Positions 47,493-58,749 of a stretch of DNA of 64,000 nt are shown here, in pieces. Positions within the stretch are counted from its first letter, which is position 1, and each line of letters begins with the position of its first letter. Origin of the DNA: Siphonodentalium dalli (taxonomy: Eukaryota > Mollusca > Scaphopoda > Gadilida > Siphonodentaliidae); contig CP136069.1 of the NCBI GenBank assembly GCA_032622095.1, forward strand, positions 155,607,043 through 155,671,042, read 5' to 3'. The position numbers were made by a program, and so were the translations under genes. Under the pieces are notes generated by a model. That model searched no databases, had not been told where the DNA came from, and saw nothing but the letters and a program-made list of their open reading frames with translations.

Positions 47493-47986
47493 AACTAGCC
47501 GATTGCCCGTCAAAATGATGGGTCACAAAAACATGATATGCAGGAAAATATCGTCTCCGATATAGTATATAGGGGGTTGCCCGTCAAAATGACGGGTGAC
47601 AAACATGTCATGCAGGAAAATATCGTCACCGCTGATAACGATAAAAAAAAGCCGGCACACGGTCCGCGGAGTTTGTCCGGAATTTGGCTTTTTTCATAAT
47701 GACTGATGACGGACACCGTTGAAATTACATTCGTCTTCCGAGAAGTTAAAATATCAGAGAAAATATCGCCTTGATAACCTTTGGGAAGCGCGTTATATAT
47801 CAGGTCGTCTTGTACCGATTGGCCTATTTGCGTGTCGTATTCCAAGATATGCGGAACGACGTGGTCAAAATCTGGGCGCAATCGGAAATGAGGGTCATAT
47901 ATTTTATTTTTAAACGCTCCAAAATTGTGACAGAGTTACAGACACACTCAAACACAAAATGTCTTGGCTTTTATATATATATATAT
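47493..47986 (+). repeat. Dispersed repeat family C
   Basis: Starts ACTAGCCGATTGCCCGTCAA with a hairpin CCCGTCAAAATGATGGG. The leader is duplicated about 75 bp on (TTGCCCGTCAAAATGACGGG). It ends in a (TA)n tract at 47970-47986. The 5' layout matches families A and B although the body differs. Confidence 0.7.
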
Positions 47987-48726
47987 ACTAGCTGGTGGAC
48001 CCGACTTCGTCCGGGCTGTTTCCCCTCTGCTTTTCGGCGAATTGCGCGATTTGGCAAATTAATAGGCTTCGTCCGGGCTGTTTCCCCCTCTGCTTTTCGG
48101 CGAATTGCGCGATTTGACCTTGAATTGTCCATTTTGAAGGTCAAGGTCAGGTGGGGTCACGATTTGACGCGTCCAAAACACCGCCCGGGCAAAAGTACCC
48201 GTCGAAATCCATCCGGGTTTACCCGATTTGACCTCGAATTGATCGTTTTGAAGGTCAAGGTCAGGTCGGAGTCACGATTTGACCCGTCCAAAACACTCAG
48301 TGGACAAAAGTAACCCCACGTATAAACTTTCGTCGAAATCCCATCAAAATTCGCGATTTGACCTTGAATTGACCCGATTTCAAGGTCAAGGTCATGTCGC
48401 ACGAGCAAACGAACAGGCTTACGACACTCCCCATACGAAAGTATCGCTAGACACTAATTTTCATCGAAATCTCGTGATACTCGGGCGTTTGACCTTGAAA
48501 TGACCCGATTTCAAGGTCAAGGTCACGTCGCACGGGCAAATAAATAGGCACATGCCAGTCCCCGGCCGAAAGTACCCCACATACCAAGTTTCATCGACAT
48601 CGGGTCTGCCGTTTTCAAGATCATCGCGATCACACACACACACACACCCTCTCACACACACACCCTCCATCACACACTCACACACACCCTCTCTCACACA
48701 CACAGATCTTCCAAAATATATAATAG
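47987..48726 (+). repeat. Dispersed repeat family B, complete copy
   Basis: Starts ACTAGCTGGTGGACCCGACT with the hairpin CCCGACTTCGTCCGGG, partly repeated 65 bp on. The body has GATTTGACCTTGAATT and TCAAGGTCAGGTC blocks. It ends with a long (CA)n tract and GATCTTCCAAAATATATAAT. It follows family C and precedes family A without spacer. Confidence 0.8.
48628..48703. repeat. (CA)n microsatellite with CCCTC interruptions
   Basis: Part of the family B tail. Confidence 0.85.
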
Positions 48727-49120
48727 ACTAGCCGATGAGCCCGACGTTGTCCGGGCTATTCAAAAACCAAATTTCAAGTCAATAGCTCCACCCGTTTCTG
48801 AGAACTGGTCTACGCATGCGCGAAGCTGGCGTCGCACGGGCTCGGTGACTCGATAAAATTCGTATCCGGGGCAAGATACATTCACATAGCAAATTTCAAG
48901 TCGATAGCTCCACCCGTTTCCGAGATATCGTCTGCGCATGCGATGCACGGGCGTCGCACGGGCTCGCCAATACGACAATGACGACCGCCTGGTCAAACTA
49001 CACACACGTACCAAGTTTCGTCCCGATCGGTCGAGAATCGTAGATTTGTATAAATGACATACAGACAAACATACAGACATACAGACACACAGACAGAGGT
49101 CTTCAAAATATATATGAGAT
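48727..49120 (+). repeat. Dispersed repeat family A, short copy
   Basis: Begins ACTAGCCGATGAGCCCGACG directly after the family B end. It has only about two of the 122-bp units, then the family A tail (CGTACCAAGTTTCGTCCCGA, GACAGAGGTCTTCAAAATAT). Confidence 0.85.
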
Positions 49121-49211
49121 ATATAGTAATATCTTTCAAATGTGAAAGCCTCAACACAACTCAGAAAACCCAGGAGACGTGAGATCAATCGTAAGATTCG
49201 TTCACTTCACG

Positions 49212-49571
49212 CTACATAGAATCACCGGACTGGAAGTAACTGGTTACGATTCGATACTCCGGTAATATCTGAGAAGTGTCGATAACTAAAGCCACGAGCT
49301 TGTATGCGATTTTCGGCGCCGTTGATCTCGATTTTTCCGGTCGATTGCAACAGAGGTTTTCGACCGATAGTACAATCATTGATCGCGAGTGGTGATGGTG
49401 TGTTCGATATGCGTTCCAAAGAGCACCGTTATCAGAAGTTAGATGTCGGATAATACTCACAGAGTGCATTAAAAGCTGCGGGATCACTAACAATGCGATC
49501 AGGAATGAAGCCATAGGGTAGGGGTTCCTCAACACAAACCCTGCAATTTTGCAACTGCTAAATAGTCGCAT
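49212..49571 (-). other. Open frame with a hydrophobic segment, unassigned
   Basis: The 119-residue frame contains NPYPMASFLIALLVIPQLLM, a possible membrane segment or signal anchor. A GTGAGT donor-like sequence occurs right after the hydrophobic stretch (codons LMHS). Nothing else supports a gene, and no family can be named with confidence. Confidence 0.15.
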
Positions 49572-49574
49572 CGG

Positions 49575-50150
49575 TTTAAGAGAGATGTTTGATAACTAAT
49601 TATCCGAATAATATAACGTATAACGTATAACTTTTTCCAAGGAGTTTGTGTTTGATAGTGTTTTAGCTCGGATTGTCAGTGGCTTCAAAGCACTGTGCAT
49701 GTAGTTATGGATCTGCAATGGAGAGTAACTTCTGTACTGTTCAGATAGCTTATACTGTCAATTGGGCTCAGAACAGGAGAAACCACTTTCCACATTTTTG
49801 AAAGAAATATGTTTGTTTAACTTTTGTTTATTTATTTGTATATACAAATGAATTCAAGAGACAACATGTTTTTATCAAATGCTTAGCACATTTTCAATAC
49901 ACATGGATCTACCACATGCCATAGGACCGTGACTACACTATTCTATCATTTATACGGCTGAATGCTTTTTTTTTAAATATCCACACAAAAAAATCCCTGC
50001 CTGCCTGTCTGGAAAAAAATGCTATTATTCTGATCACTGACTTTACATCATTTTAGCTTACATGTATAAAGATCCCAACTTCCCATGCATTCGGGACATA
50101 CTAGTACATGTAAGTATATTAGATAACCGTACTCGGTTGTGTTGGATATT
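49575..50150. other. No gene seen
   Basis: AT-rich with homopolymer runs. No supported frame. Confidence 0.4.
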
Positions 50151-50613
50151 TGTGAACCGCCATATCAAATCCAGTCGGAAGTCGGGATTTTTTTTACGCT
50201 GCGCCAATGCATTCTCTTATATATGCGAGTCGACCATAGGTCGCCTCGCATATATAAGAGAATGCATTGGCCTAACAATTTTTTATCATGTTTTTTAAAT
50301 AAATGTTTCTTACAATTTTAGGACATAAAATAAAAAAAAACATCCATTACCCTGCAGGGAGCCCCACACATATATAGAAGCACCTAGAAGAGTGTCGTCT
50401 GCTCATGTTTGTCTGGGGCTCTGTATGGGTGAAATTATAAAATTGTTAAAGAATACAAGAACAAATTATTAAAATTGTAAAAAATTGTTAGGCCAATGCA
50501 TTCTCTTATATATGCGAGGCGACCTATGGTCGACTCGCATATATAAGAGAATGCATTGGAACAGGGTAAAAAAAATCCCGACTTCCGACTGGATTTGATA
50601 TGGCGGGTCACAT
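50151..50613. mobile_element. MITE with CCGCCATATCAAATCC ends carrying the palindromic module
   Basis: The left end TGTGAACCGCCATATCAAAT and the following CCAGTCGGAAGTCGGGATTT are inverted at the right (AAATCCCGACTTCCGACTGG, ATTTGATATGGCGGGTCACA). Inside are two full palindromic modules (50203-50271 and 50492-50560) like those of family T1, although the terminal repeats are unrelated to T1. No clear target duplication. Confidence 0.75.
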
Positions 50614-51838
50614 TTGGTGATGTTGCGAGCATGAAAAATAATTCAATTCACCAAATATTACTGATTGTGCTGTCACAGTATACATGTTTACAAACACTGG
50701 TATGAACCTGCAGAATCTCGTCACTGTAGGATCATTGACATTCAAAATAAGAACGAATTCGTTCTAAATTTTTTCGTATTCTCCTTGGTAGTATTGGTTT
50801 AACAAACTTTGAATGATTTTCCAGCTATATTACCAGCGTGAACTCGTTGATGCATGCGCTTTATGAGAGAAGCAATACGTTCAGCAATGAAAAGGTTAAA
50901 GTAATATCTACAGAGGAAGTGCACTGTACGAGGCAATATAACTCGGCTGCAGTCGCGCTGAAATAATAGCACGCGGAGAAATGAGAATAGGATGGAATAG
51001 CTTGTCAGTTCAGGCATAATACTCTTCTCCCGGAACCTGAAACGCGCATCCCTCGTGAGCCGATGATGTATCGATCCAGCTGAAATTCTGGTTTAAATTT
51101 AATTTCTACTGCTTCGAATCCGATCCAGGGCGTTATGACAAATGTCTCTGGTGCCTGAGAGGTTCCCCATCAATCTAATCCCGACCCAGAAGTACCGCTC
51201 GCATGATACGGCGCTCTCTAGATCGTGCCCGGGAGACCTGTTGCTTGCAAAAAACAAGTTCCTTCGTTTTTTGGAGCCATAGTGTTATTGACTCATTCGT
51301 ATTTTTATACGATGTGGAGCCTATACCCGCAGACTACGACAGATAATCATGCAGACCCACAAAATAAATTCAAAATAGTAAAAATTAGGTAGTAAAAATA
51401 TTTAGCTACTTTCACTGTCGACTGATTGGTTTAACTTCCACGTATCTCTTAAAAAACCTGTTTCAAAATATGAACTTTAATGGCGGACTTTTCTCGACAA
51501 CTGTGATATATTAATTATTATCCTGGACGATCTCAACGGGTACGAAGATTCGTAACTTCATTAACATATCTAGACATCTACCGGTAACGAATTTATTTTC
51601 ACGAGACTTATATTTCCGATTTTCGCATGGCATGTAACATGCGGTAACCTGAATCATGTATCTGGGCAAGTTTGTCAATTGCTTTCCTGGGTCGGTGGTT
51701 TCTACATGCAGTGGAGTGATTTCCACATGAAATGATCTGTATGTACGGTCTTTCCTCCACCCATAAAACTGACAACGTCATGCTATGGTCTAACGGCTGA
51801 TAAACTACATTAAATCAAATCGAGACCGGCACGTGATT
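50614..51838. other. No gene seen
   Basis: Only short frames, none recognisable. Confidence 0.4.
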
Positions 51839-52255
51839 AAGCCTGAAAATAGTGTGTCTGTCATTTGGAGAATGAGGTCTCCAGAGGGTGAATTAGTGAC
51901 GCTATCCTACACAGCAGGCAAGCATCGCCGAATTCATCCTCTGTGGACCTCTTCTGCTTAGGCCTCATCTTCTATATGGGAGACCTAGGATCAGATTGAA
52001 TTTCCCCAGTTGAAGTTAGTGATGTTCACCCATTAGTCACCTCGATGTATTTTATCTTCTGCAAATTAGGGGATATAGAAATTTCACAGAAGGGAAAAAG
52101 TAACTGAAAACAATGTTAATTTGAGACTATATATACATCCCAGAAGATGAGACATAGCAGAATGGGGTCCCGCTGAGTGGGATGGTATCACTAAATTCAC
52201 CCTCTGGGGACCTCATTCTGTTAATTACATACCCCCTATATATCTGCAGTCTTGC
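51839..52255. mobile_element. Foldback MITE, family D, copy 4
   Basis: Starts AAGCCTGAAAATAGTGTGTC and shares the long interior with 44709-45133. The right end is degraded (CTCATTCTGTTAATTACATA). Confidence 0.7.
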
Positions 52256-52585
52256 ATGTGAGCTTTTATTTCTTCGATGTGAATATTATGAATACTGAGT
52301 TATCATGTGAACATTCAAGTGCTATTTATTCTATTTATTATATAGTACAAATGCGATAAGTATTTCATTAACGATTGTTTTCGCATTCATTACCGCCTGC
52401 TATATACTGAGGAATATTACATAAAACACGTGGCAATATACTATACGACGTACAGTCAGCAGCACAGTTAGCGGAACTGAGAAGTACACATTTGGATCGG
52501 GGCCAACTGGCTGCATGACATTGAAGCCGGAAGACGAAAAGAAGATTGAGTGTATCTACTAAACAATGCACTCCTATACAAAAAC
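52256..52585. other. No gene seen
   Basis: One 67-residue minus-strand frame (52571-52368) with several cysteines, no recognisable domain. Confidence 0.35.
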
Positions 52586-52588
52586 TCC

Positions 52589-53150
52589 CGTGAAGGTCAC
52601 AACCACATTGGTTCAGGGACGTATAGATACCGTGGTGTCATAGGGGCCCCGTGAAGGTCACAACCACAATGGTTCAGGGGGTATAGATATCGTGCTATTA
52701 TAGGGGGCCCGTGAAGGTTACAACCACATTGGTTCAGTGGGTATAGATATCGTGCTGTTATGGGGGCCCCGTGAAGGTCACCGCCACATCGGTTCAAGGG
52801 GTATATACATCGTGGTGTTATAGGGGCCCCGCGAAGGCCACCGCCACTTTGGGTCAGGGGTTATAGATATCGTGATGTTATAGTGGCCCCGTGAAGGTCA
52901 CAACCACATTGGTTCAGGGGGTATAGATATCGTGCTGTTATAGTGGCCCCGTGAAGGTCACAACCACATTGGTTCAGGGACGTATATATATCGTGCTGTT
53001 GTAGGGGCCCCGTGAAGGTCACCGCCACATTGGGTCAGGGACGTATAGATATCGTGCAAGTATAGGGGCCCCGTGAAGGCCACCGCCACATTGCATGGTT
53101 CAGGGGGTATAGATATCGTGCTGTTATTGGGGCCACGTGAAGGTTACAAC
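52589..53150. repeat. 60-bp satellite, about ten units
   Basis: Units begin CGTGAAGGTCACAACCACAT and continue TGGTTCAGGG, GTATAGATATCGTGCTGTTA. Most are 60 bp and a few are 61 or longer. Because 60 is a multiple of three, a 66-residue minus-strand frame (52797-52597) reads a 20-residue repeat with a CGCDLHGAP core. Unit-length changes break it elsewhere, so coding is unlikely. Confidence 0.9.
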
Positions 53151-53159
53151 CAAATTGTG

Positions 53160-54595
53160 GGGTGAGACACCCGACTATGTGAAAAATTACAGTGGTATCT
53201 TGGTTGTGAGGCTAGCCATTTGGGACGGTGTTGGTTGATTTTTATGACAGCCCCCACCCCAATGACTATATGACACGCCGCTGCTTGCTTGCATGGTCCA
53301 TATAACATCTGACATTCTTTGTGTGACTCTCTAACATCTGGTATTCTCTCTGTGATGCTGCCAAATCGATTTTCCTATAATTCTGCACTAGGATGCGCAC
53401 ACTATGCGCTATAATCACAAACACGATCACTTTGTGTATTCGTGTAAGCATAATAAGGTACAACATTCTAAGAAAAAAAGCAGCGGAAAGATTTCTTCAA
53501 AACTCTTAATAGGATTTACTCGGTCACAAGTCGAGTAAGGACAATGTCTCAGTGGAGGTAATAACAAGCTTTGTTGTTCGATTGAATGGAGCTCTTTTAT
53601 ACATTTAACCTGCTTAGTTGACACTTTAATGTGCTGAATGTTCGCGTGTCTTGGACAAAAGCAAGGCAAGGTGTTTGTTTAAATTTATGGGATAAATTAC
53701 CGTTGTAGCAATTATTCCGATATATGCACCTGATTGTCGCCTTTGTGTGTAGGAATTTCGATCCTTCAGTTTGTGGCTATCTCGCAGGTGTTTGATGCCC
53801 GGTCTTTTCACACAAATGTAAGCAAGCTCAACCAGCGTCCCCAACGTATCACGGAAGCGTTCTATTGGCAAATGGGTAGATATTGGAACTGAAAGTTTGA
53901 ATCCTCGTCCTTGCAGCCATCTCTCCCACTCGAGTAGATGCAGGCTATGTCATGTTTAGCTCAAAATATGACGTGGATAGGGGTTCGTTGGTGGTGTGCA
54001 CAGTCGGATTTTCCAACGACACCACCCTTGATCAGCCCAAGCAAACAAGTCCCAGATTCCACTCCCTCGTTTTACAATATTCTTACTATAGTTCGCTAAA
54101 TGTTGAATTGTTCAACCAATCGAAACGCCTCCCTATGTTACGTTTTTCATCCGGGTCTTATGGGTATAACTTAAATCGAAAGTAGGAAACTCTCTCATCC
54201 TAAAGCCACGGGTATTAGGCACATTTTTTTAATTTAATAAAAATCTAGAGATTTTGATTAAAAAACCAAAATTGTGACTAATACCTGTGCCTAAAGCCAC
54301 ATATTTAACACTTTATGTTGGTTGGCTATAATAAGAGTATATCATAACGGTTTATATAACATACATTATGAAATGTCCGGCGTTTTTTGGCAATTTGGCA
54401 TGCATCTCAGACAAGGAATGTTCTATTTTTTAAACAATCTCTCGATCCACACCGAACCGCTATATCGTCATGCCCTTGACTAATGCTGGACACCAGAGAA
54501 AACATTTTCGCTATACATATCTACATGTACAACAAAAGCACAATCGTGCACAATCAGTATAATTATAGCTATATCCGGCGCAATTATATAGTGGT
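53160..54595. other. No gene seen
   Basis: A stretch at 53157-53175 (GTGGGGTGAGACACCC) resembles hAT family H reversed. A weak tRNA-like B box lies near 53900. No coding frame is supported. Confidence 0.35.
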
Positions 54596-54599
54596 ACAT

Positions 54600-54960
54600 G
54601 GAAATTTCGTACTTAACACAACATTATTTGGAAATATCACACCAACAATAGGTTGAAATTGTTCTCGTATTTTTATCTTCCAACAATTTATTAATGGGGA
54701 TTTTGTTATTTTTGCATATTTTCCTACTTTAAGTGAAAATGTTGGCCTTAAATTGGGTGGGGGGGGGGGCGGTAGACCAAATTTTAATGAAATTGGGGAG
54801 GGGGGGGGTAAAAAAGTAAAACGGCATACCTTCCTAGAATTTGTTTACCCCCCCCCCCCGATCAGTTGGAAATTATACAACCTTAGAGTGTGTCCAGTTG
54901 GAAATTGGAAAGTTTGAGACCATGCCGTCTAGATGCTAGAATTTTGCAATTTTCTGAGGT
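54600..54960 (+). mobile_element. hAT-like family H fragment
   Basis: CACACCAACAATAGGTTGAA, poly-G and poly-C runs, and a TTGGAAAGTTTGAG-like block match the family interior. Ends are missing. Confidence 0.55.
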
Positions 54961-54964
54961 TCAG

Positions 54965-55765
54965 CTTTTAAAAATATTTTATAGAAAGGAACATTTGAGG
55001 ATGCATCCTACATACACTATATTGGTATCGTTTGGCAACAATTCAGCCCAAAGAGCAGTGATACAAACATATTTCCCCACTTGATACTCTTGAGCATTCT
55101 TTGTTCGCCGGGCCACGGTGGAATTAAGGGGACGTTAGAAATACGAAGCTTGAGTCGGACCACACTGCAGTACAATGGCTTCTTCTATCACATTGACAAG
55201 AATTCCCTTGTTGAATTTTCCAAGCTGCCCACAAATAACTTCTCAACTCGCTTTCCGCGAGCGACATGTTCTAATCACTTTATAATTAGCTTTGCAGAAA
55301 CACAGATAATTACCAAGCAGGCACGTGATTAACCTAATCATTTCTAACGTAATTATAATCTGTGTGTTTTTGCTCTTTGAAAATTAACCCGATCGATTAT
55401 CTCTAGTTGGGATCTTTTCTTTTTTTAACTCGATTGCCCGACCGCAGTGAATCAGAGTTAGGATTTGGATTGGAAGTATTCCTGGCAGACGATTCGCACA
55501 TGTGACCTAATTTATCTTCATCCGCGCATTGAATTGTTGCTGTCATAACGACTTTGACAGCCAATTAAAATCTTAATGCAATCTCAAGAAATCCCAAGAG
55601 TGAGGTCCCTCGAGTGCATGTTGCTTATTATCAGATTGTATTGTTAACACGTCGGCTGCCGAGATGTCGAGAAGGATTTAGGAAGACTGGCTATGAAAGC
55701 CAAGTGTACATGGATCCTAATCATAAAAGGAAATCCCCTCTGTCAAATTTGCCCCTTTCCACGAA
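54965..55765. other. No gene seen
   Basis: An 83-residue frame (55081-55332) has no known domain. Confidence 0.35.
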
Positions 55766-55769
55766 ATAA

Positions 55770-55870
55770 TCATCGACGAATAGTAGTTCCCTTAGGAAAT
55801 GTTCAGATAAAAAGTCCAACAAACGACCATATTATCAGAAAATGTCCCACACCAATGAGTATGAATCCTT
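55770..55870 (-). repeat. Dispersed repeat family E fragment
   Basis: AGTAGTTCCCTTAGGAAATG and TCCAACAAACGACCATATTA are inverted versions of blocks near 1930-1980 and 34760-34830. The hAT-like element that follows is inserted beside or into it. Confidence 0.5.
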
Positions 55871-55874
55871 CAGC

Positions 55875-56986
55875 CAGGGATGTGGTTAGAGGGGGGTGTG
55901 GGGTGTCTCACCGCCCCCAACTTTGGTCAAAATTTTCAACAGTTGGAAATTTCATACCTGCCAAAACATTAGTTGGAATGGTCATCAGTTGGAAAATTTC
56001 CAACCTTAGGGGGGTGACAGGTTGGAAATTTCCAACACTTGGAAAGCTTGTGTCCTGGTCCTCCCCCGTGGCTAGTCAAAACTGCTACTAAATTTAAGAA
56101 AACAATATTGTCATACATTTGGTCAACATTGTCATTGGAATTGTCATCATTTGGAAATTTTCCAACCTAAGTGGGGGGGGGGGGGTGTGTCAGGTTTGAA
56201 ATTTCCAACTCTAAGAAGACTTGAGGCTAGTCTAGATGCTAGGATTTTGCGATTTTCTTGTTCAGATTTCAAAATTTTCGAACACCGGGCCGAACCATGG
56301 TCGGCCAGGTGTGTCATTGTCCCCCCCCCCCCGTGACCAATACAAAACTGCTAATTAGTTTAACAAAACAATAGTTTAGTACATTCGGTCAAACTTGTGG
56401 ACTGAAGTGGTCATCAGTTGGAGAATTTTCCAACATAAGAGGGAGTATGAGGTTTGAAATTTCCAACACTAGGGAAGCTTCAGTTGAGGCCAGTCTAAAT
56501 GCTAGGATTTGCGATTTTCTTGTATAGTTTTCCAAATTTTCCCACACCGGGCTGACACAAACATGGACGGACACAATGTCCTGGTCTCTTACCCGTAGCC
56601 GTGTGCATTTGTCTGGAGTAGGCTACTAGATGTTAGGATTTATGCAATTCTCAGGTTAAAGTATCTGAATTTTCTTATACCGGGCATATATAACAACATA
56701 GTTTATGAATACATAGGATATTAGGCCTGCGGACTGATGTGCAAGGGGGTGCAAATGGAATTATGCAAAACTTGTGTTTGGTCTGTGATTCTGATTCAAG
56801 GGCGGGGGTGCAAATGGAATCATGCAAAACTTGTGTTTGGTCTGTGATTCTGATTCAAGTGGGCTGCAATTATGCAAAAGTTGTGTTTGGTGTCTGATTC
56901 TGATTCAAGGGGGGGGGGGGGTGCAATTGGAATTTTCCAAGGTGGACAACCCCCTCCCCAACGGAGACCCTCTAGCCACATCCCTG
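55875..56986. mobile_element. hAT-like family H, complete copy
   Basis: Ends CAGGGATGTGGTTAGAGG and CTCTAGCCACATCCCTG, flanked by a perfect 8-bp duplication CCTTCAGC (55867-55874 and 56987-56994). This is the best-supported insertion in the window. The 1.1-kb body is non-coding and rich in GTTGGAAATTTCCAAC-like palindromes and homopolymer G/C runs. It contains a tandem block at 56733-56925. Confidence 0.9.
56733..56925 (+). repeat. Minisatellite inside the hAT-like element
   Basis: About four units of roughly 60 bp sharing TTATGCAAAACTTGTGTTTG and CTGATTCTGATTCAAG. The copy at 28089 has fewer units, so the number differs between copies. Confidence 0.75.
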
Positions 56987-57149
56987 CCTTCAGCATTTGT
57001 ATTGTATTACATTATATATCGTCTGATTGTCGTCTGCTAATTTATCCTGAACACCCACCAAATGAATAATAGACAATTCCAATGTGTATCTTTATAACTT
57101 AATAGGAGAAACCATTTAGTACATAAAGGGTTAAAACCCGGAATTAAAC

Positions 57150-57540
57150 CGATACGCATCTCCGGGACGCGGCACAGGAAAGTTTGAGGAGAGTTTCACC
57201 CCAAATTGTGGTTAAAATGTTAAACAGATTCATGCCCGAACAGCAGAAGCTGTTTGAAATTTCAGACAAAATGAAATAGGGCTTCCAACCAATATAGTGC
57301 AAACAATGCTTTATTAGATCAAGATTATAATATACTCCTATACCTTCAGTCAAAAGTTTAGACTTAAATGGCCATCAGTAGTAAACTGTAAAATCGTAAG
57401 GCGTGTTGTATGTTGGGAATGTATATAACCCATTGGGTACGAGTAGGTGAGTTGGAAAATTCCAAATCAGGGAGTGCAAATTTTGGTCTGCAATGGGGTA
57501 CAATTGGAAAATCCAAGTTGGACACCTATAGGGCTTCCGT
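57150..57540. mobile_element. Possible hAT-like family H fragment
   Basis: Scattered matches such as TGGCCATCAGT, GAGTTGGAAAATTCCAA and GGGTACAATTGGAAAATCC resemble the family interior, but no end is present. Confidence 0.3.
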
Positions 57541-57819
57541 AAGTTCCGTTCGTGTTGGAAGTGCACGTATAGCCTGATCATGATTACACCATCGCAATTT
57601 GGGCCGGAGAAGCTGTGTGAGAACATCAAGACGATAATATACTAATGTTTCGTTCGTGCAGTCGACATCACCAGTATACGGTTTCGTTGTAATAAAGTCC
57701 ACTCTCGCGGAAAACAATGTTATATCCGATTATTATGTAATAGTAATTTGGAGTACATTTTGCATTCCAATGTGGTACACTCTACTACATGTATCTACTA
57801 TCATGGGTATGGCTAGAGG

Positions 57820-57885
57820 GTCATATATAGGTATATTTGGTAATATATAGGTATATTTGGTCATATATAGGTATATTTGGTATCC
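57820..57885 (+). repeat. 20-bp minisatellite, three units
   Basis: Units of TATATAGGTATATTTGGTCA. Confidence 0.85.
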
Positions 57886-57889
57886 ATCT

Positions 57890-58220
57890 TACGCTAATGT
57901 TTTCCATACCATCCAATCACACAAACCAGCCCATGCAACATAAACTGTCATTCGGAGGCGCCGAAAGAAACCAAGGACATAGGGAGCACAACTGTCATCC
58001 AGAGGGGCGGGAAGAAACTGGTGACGCTCTTATAAACACACAACTTGCTTTACATAAGTATACGTTGTTCTAATTTAATATGGTTTTTACCATTCAATAA
58101 AATCGAATTTCTAGGACTGGAACAAATTCCTGTTAAAGATATGCATCGTTTGCATCGGACCTCAAACAACTATACCCACACATCTGAACTGAGAGTAATC
58201 TGACCCCGTAATGACGATCA
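57890..58220. other. No gene seen
   Basis: Unremarkable sequence without a supported frame. Confidence 0.35.
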
Positions 58221-58225
58221 GTACA

Positions 58226-58381
58226 CCACATGGGTCCCTTTCATGCACTGTCGATACTATCGTGGTTTCTCCTCGACTCGTGGAGACAGCAGCGACCGGT
58301 TCGCCACATGGGTCCGCCACTTGTATTGTCGATGGCAGCGTGCGTTTGTCTCGGCCCCTGGCGACAGCGGGGGCATTTCGG
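58226..58381. repeat. Duplicated 78-bp segment, diverged
   Basis: CCACATGGGTCC starts at 58226 and again at 58304. The two 78-bp units are clearly related but diverged and more GC-rich than their surroundings. Several frames on both strands stay open, for example a minus-strand frame with two copies of an ADPCGEP / RDPCGVL motif 26 residues apart. It may be a coding-repeat relic. The family is unknown. Confidence 0.55.
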
Positions 58382-58749
58382 TACAGTATCCCCATCTAAT
58401 GAACCATGCGATGATAACGAAACTGACCAAATAGGTACGTAACAATAGAACCACTGCGCGACCGAACTGTTCGTAACAATAGAAATCATTGCATGGCCGA
58501 AAACTGTAACAATGGAATCATTGCTTCCATTATCTTAGATCGGGAGACAGATTTCTTGGATTCCCAATTACTGCATGTTCGAGATGCATTCGTGACGAGC
58601 CGATATCATGCATCGCACGTGCTTTTTCCCAGGGTTATTTGGTATAGCTGGATATGTTATTGGAGATCCGCATACCATCGCTCGCACTAGGTGGTCATAT
58701 TGTGTATTGGTAGTCCAGCATAATAGATCTATATATATATATATGCCGT

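Noticed and set aside
49470-49571. Resemblance of the hydrophobic frame to an XK-related protein segment
   Set aside because: Only a few positions agree and the spacing to the expected aspartate is off by one.
53157-53270. hAT-like fragment beside the 60-bp satellite
   Set aside because: Only one 16-bp phrase agrees, so it is not listed as an element.
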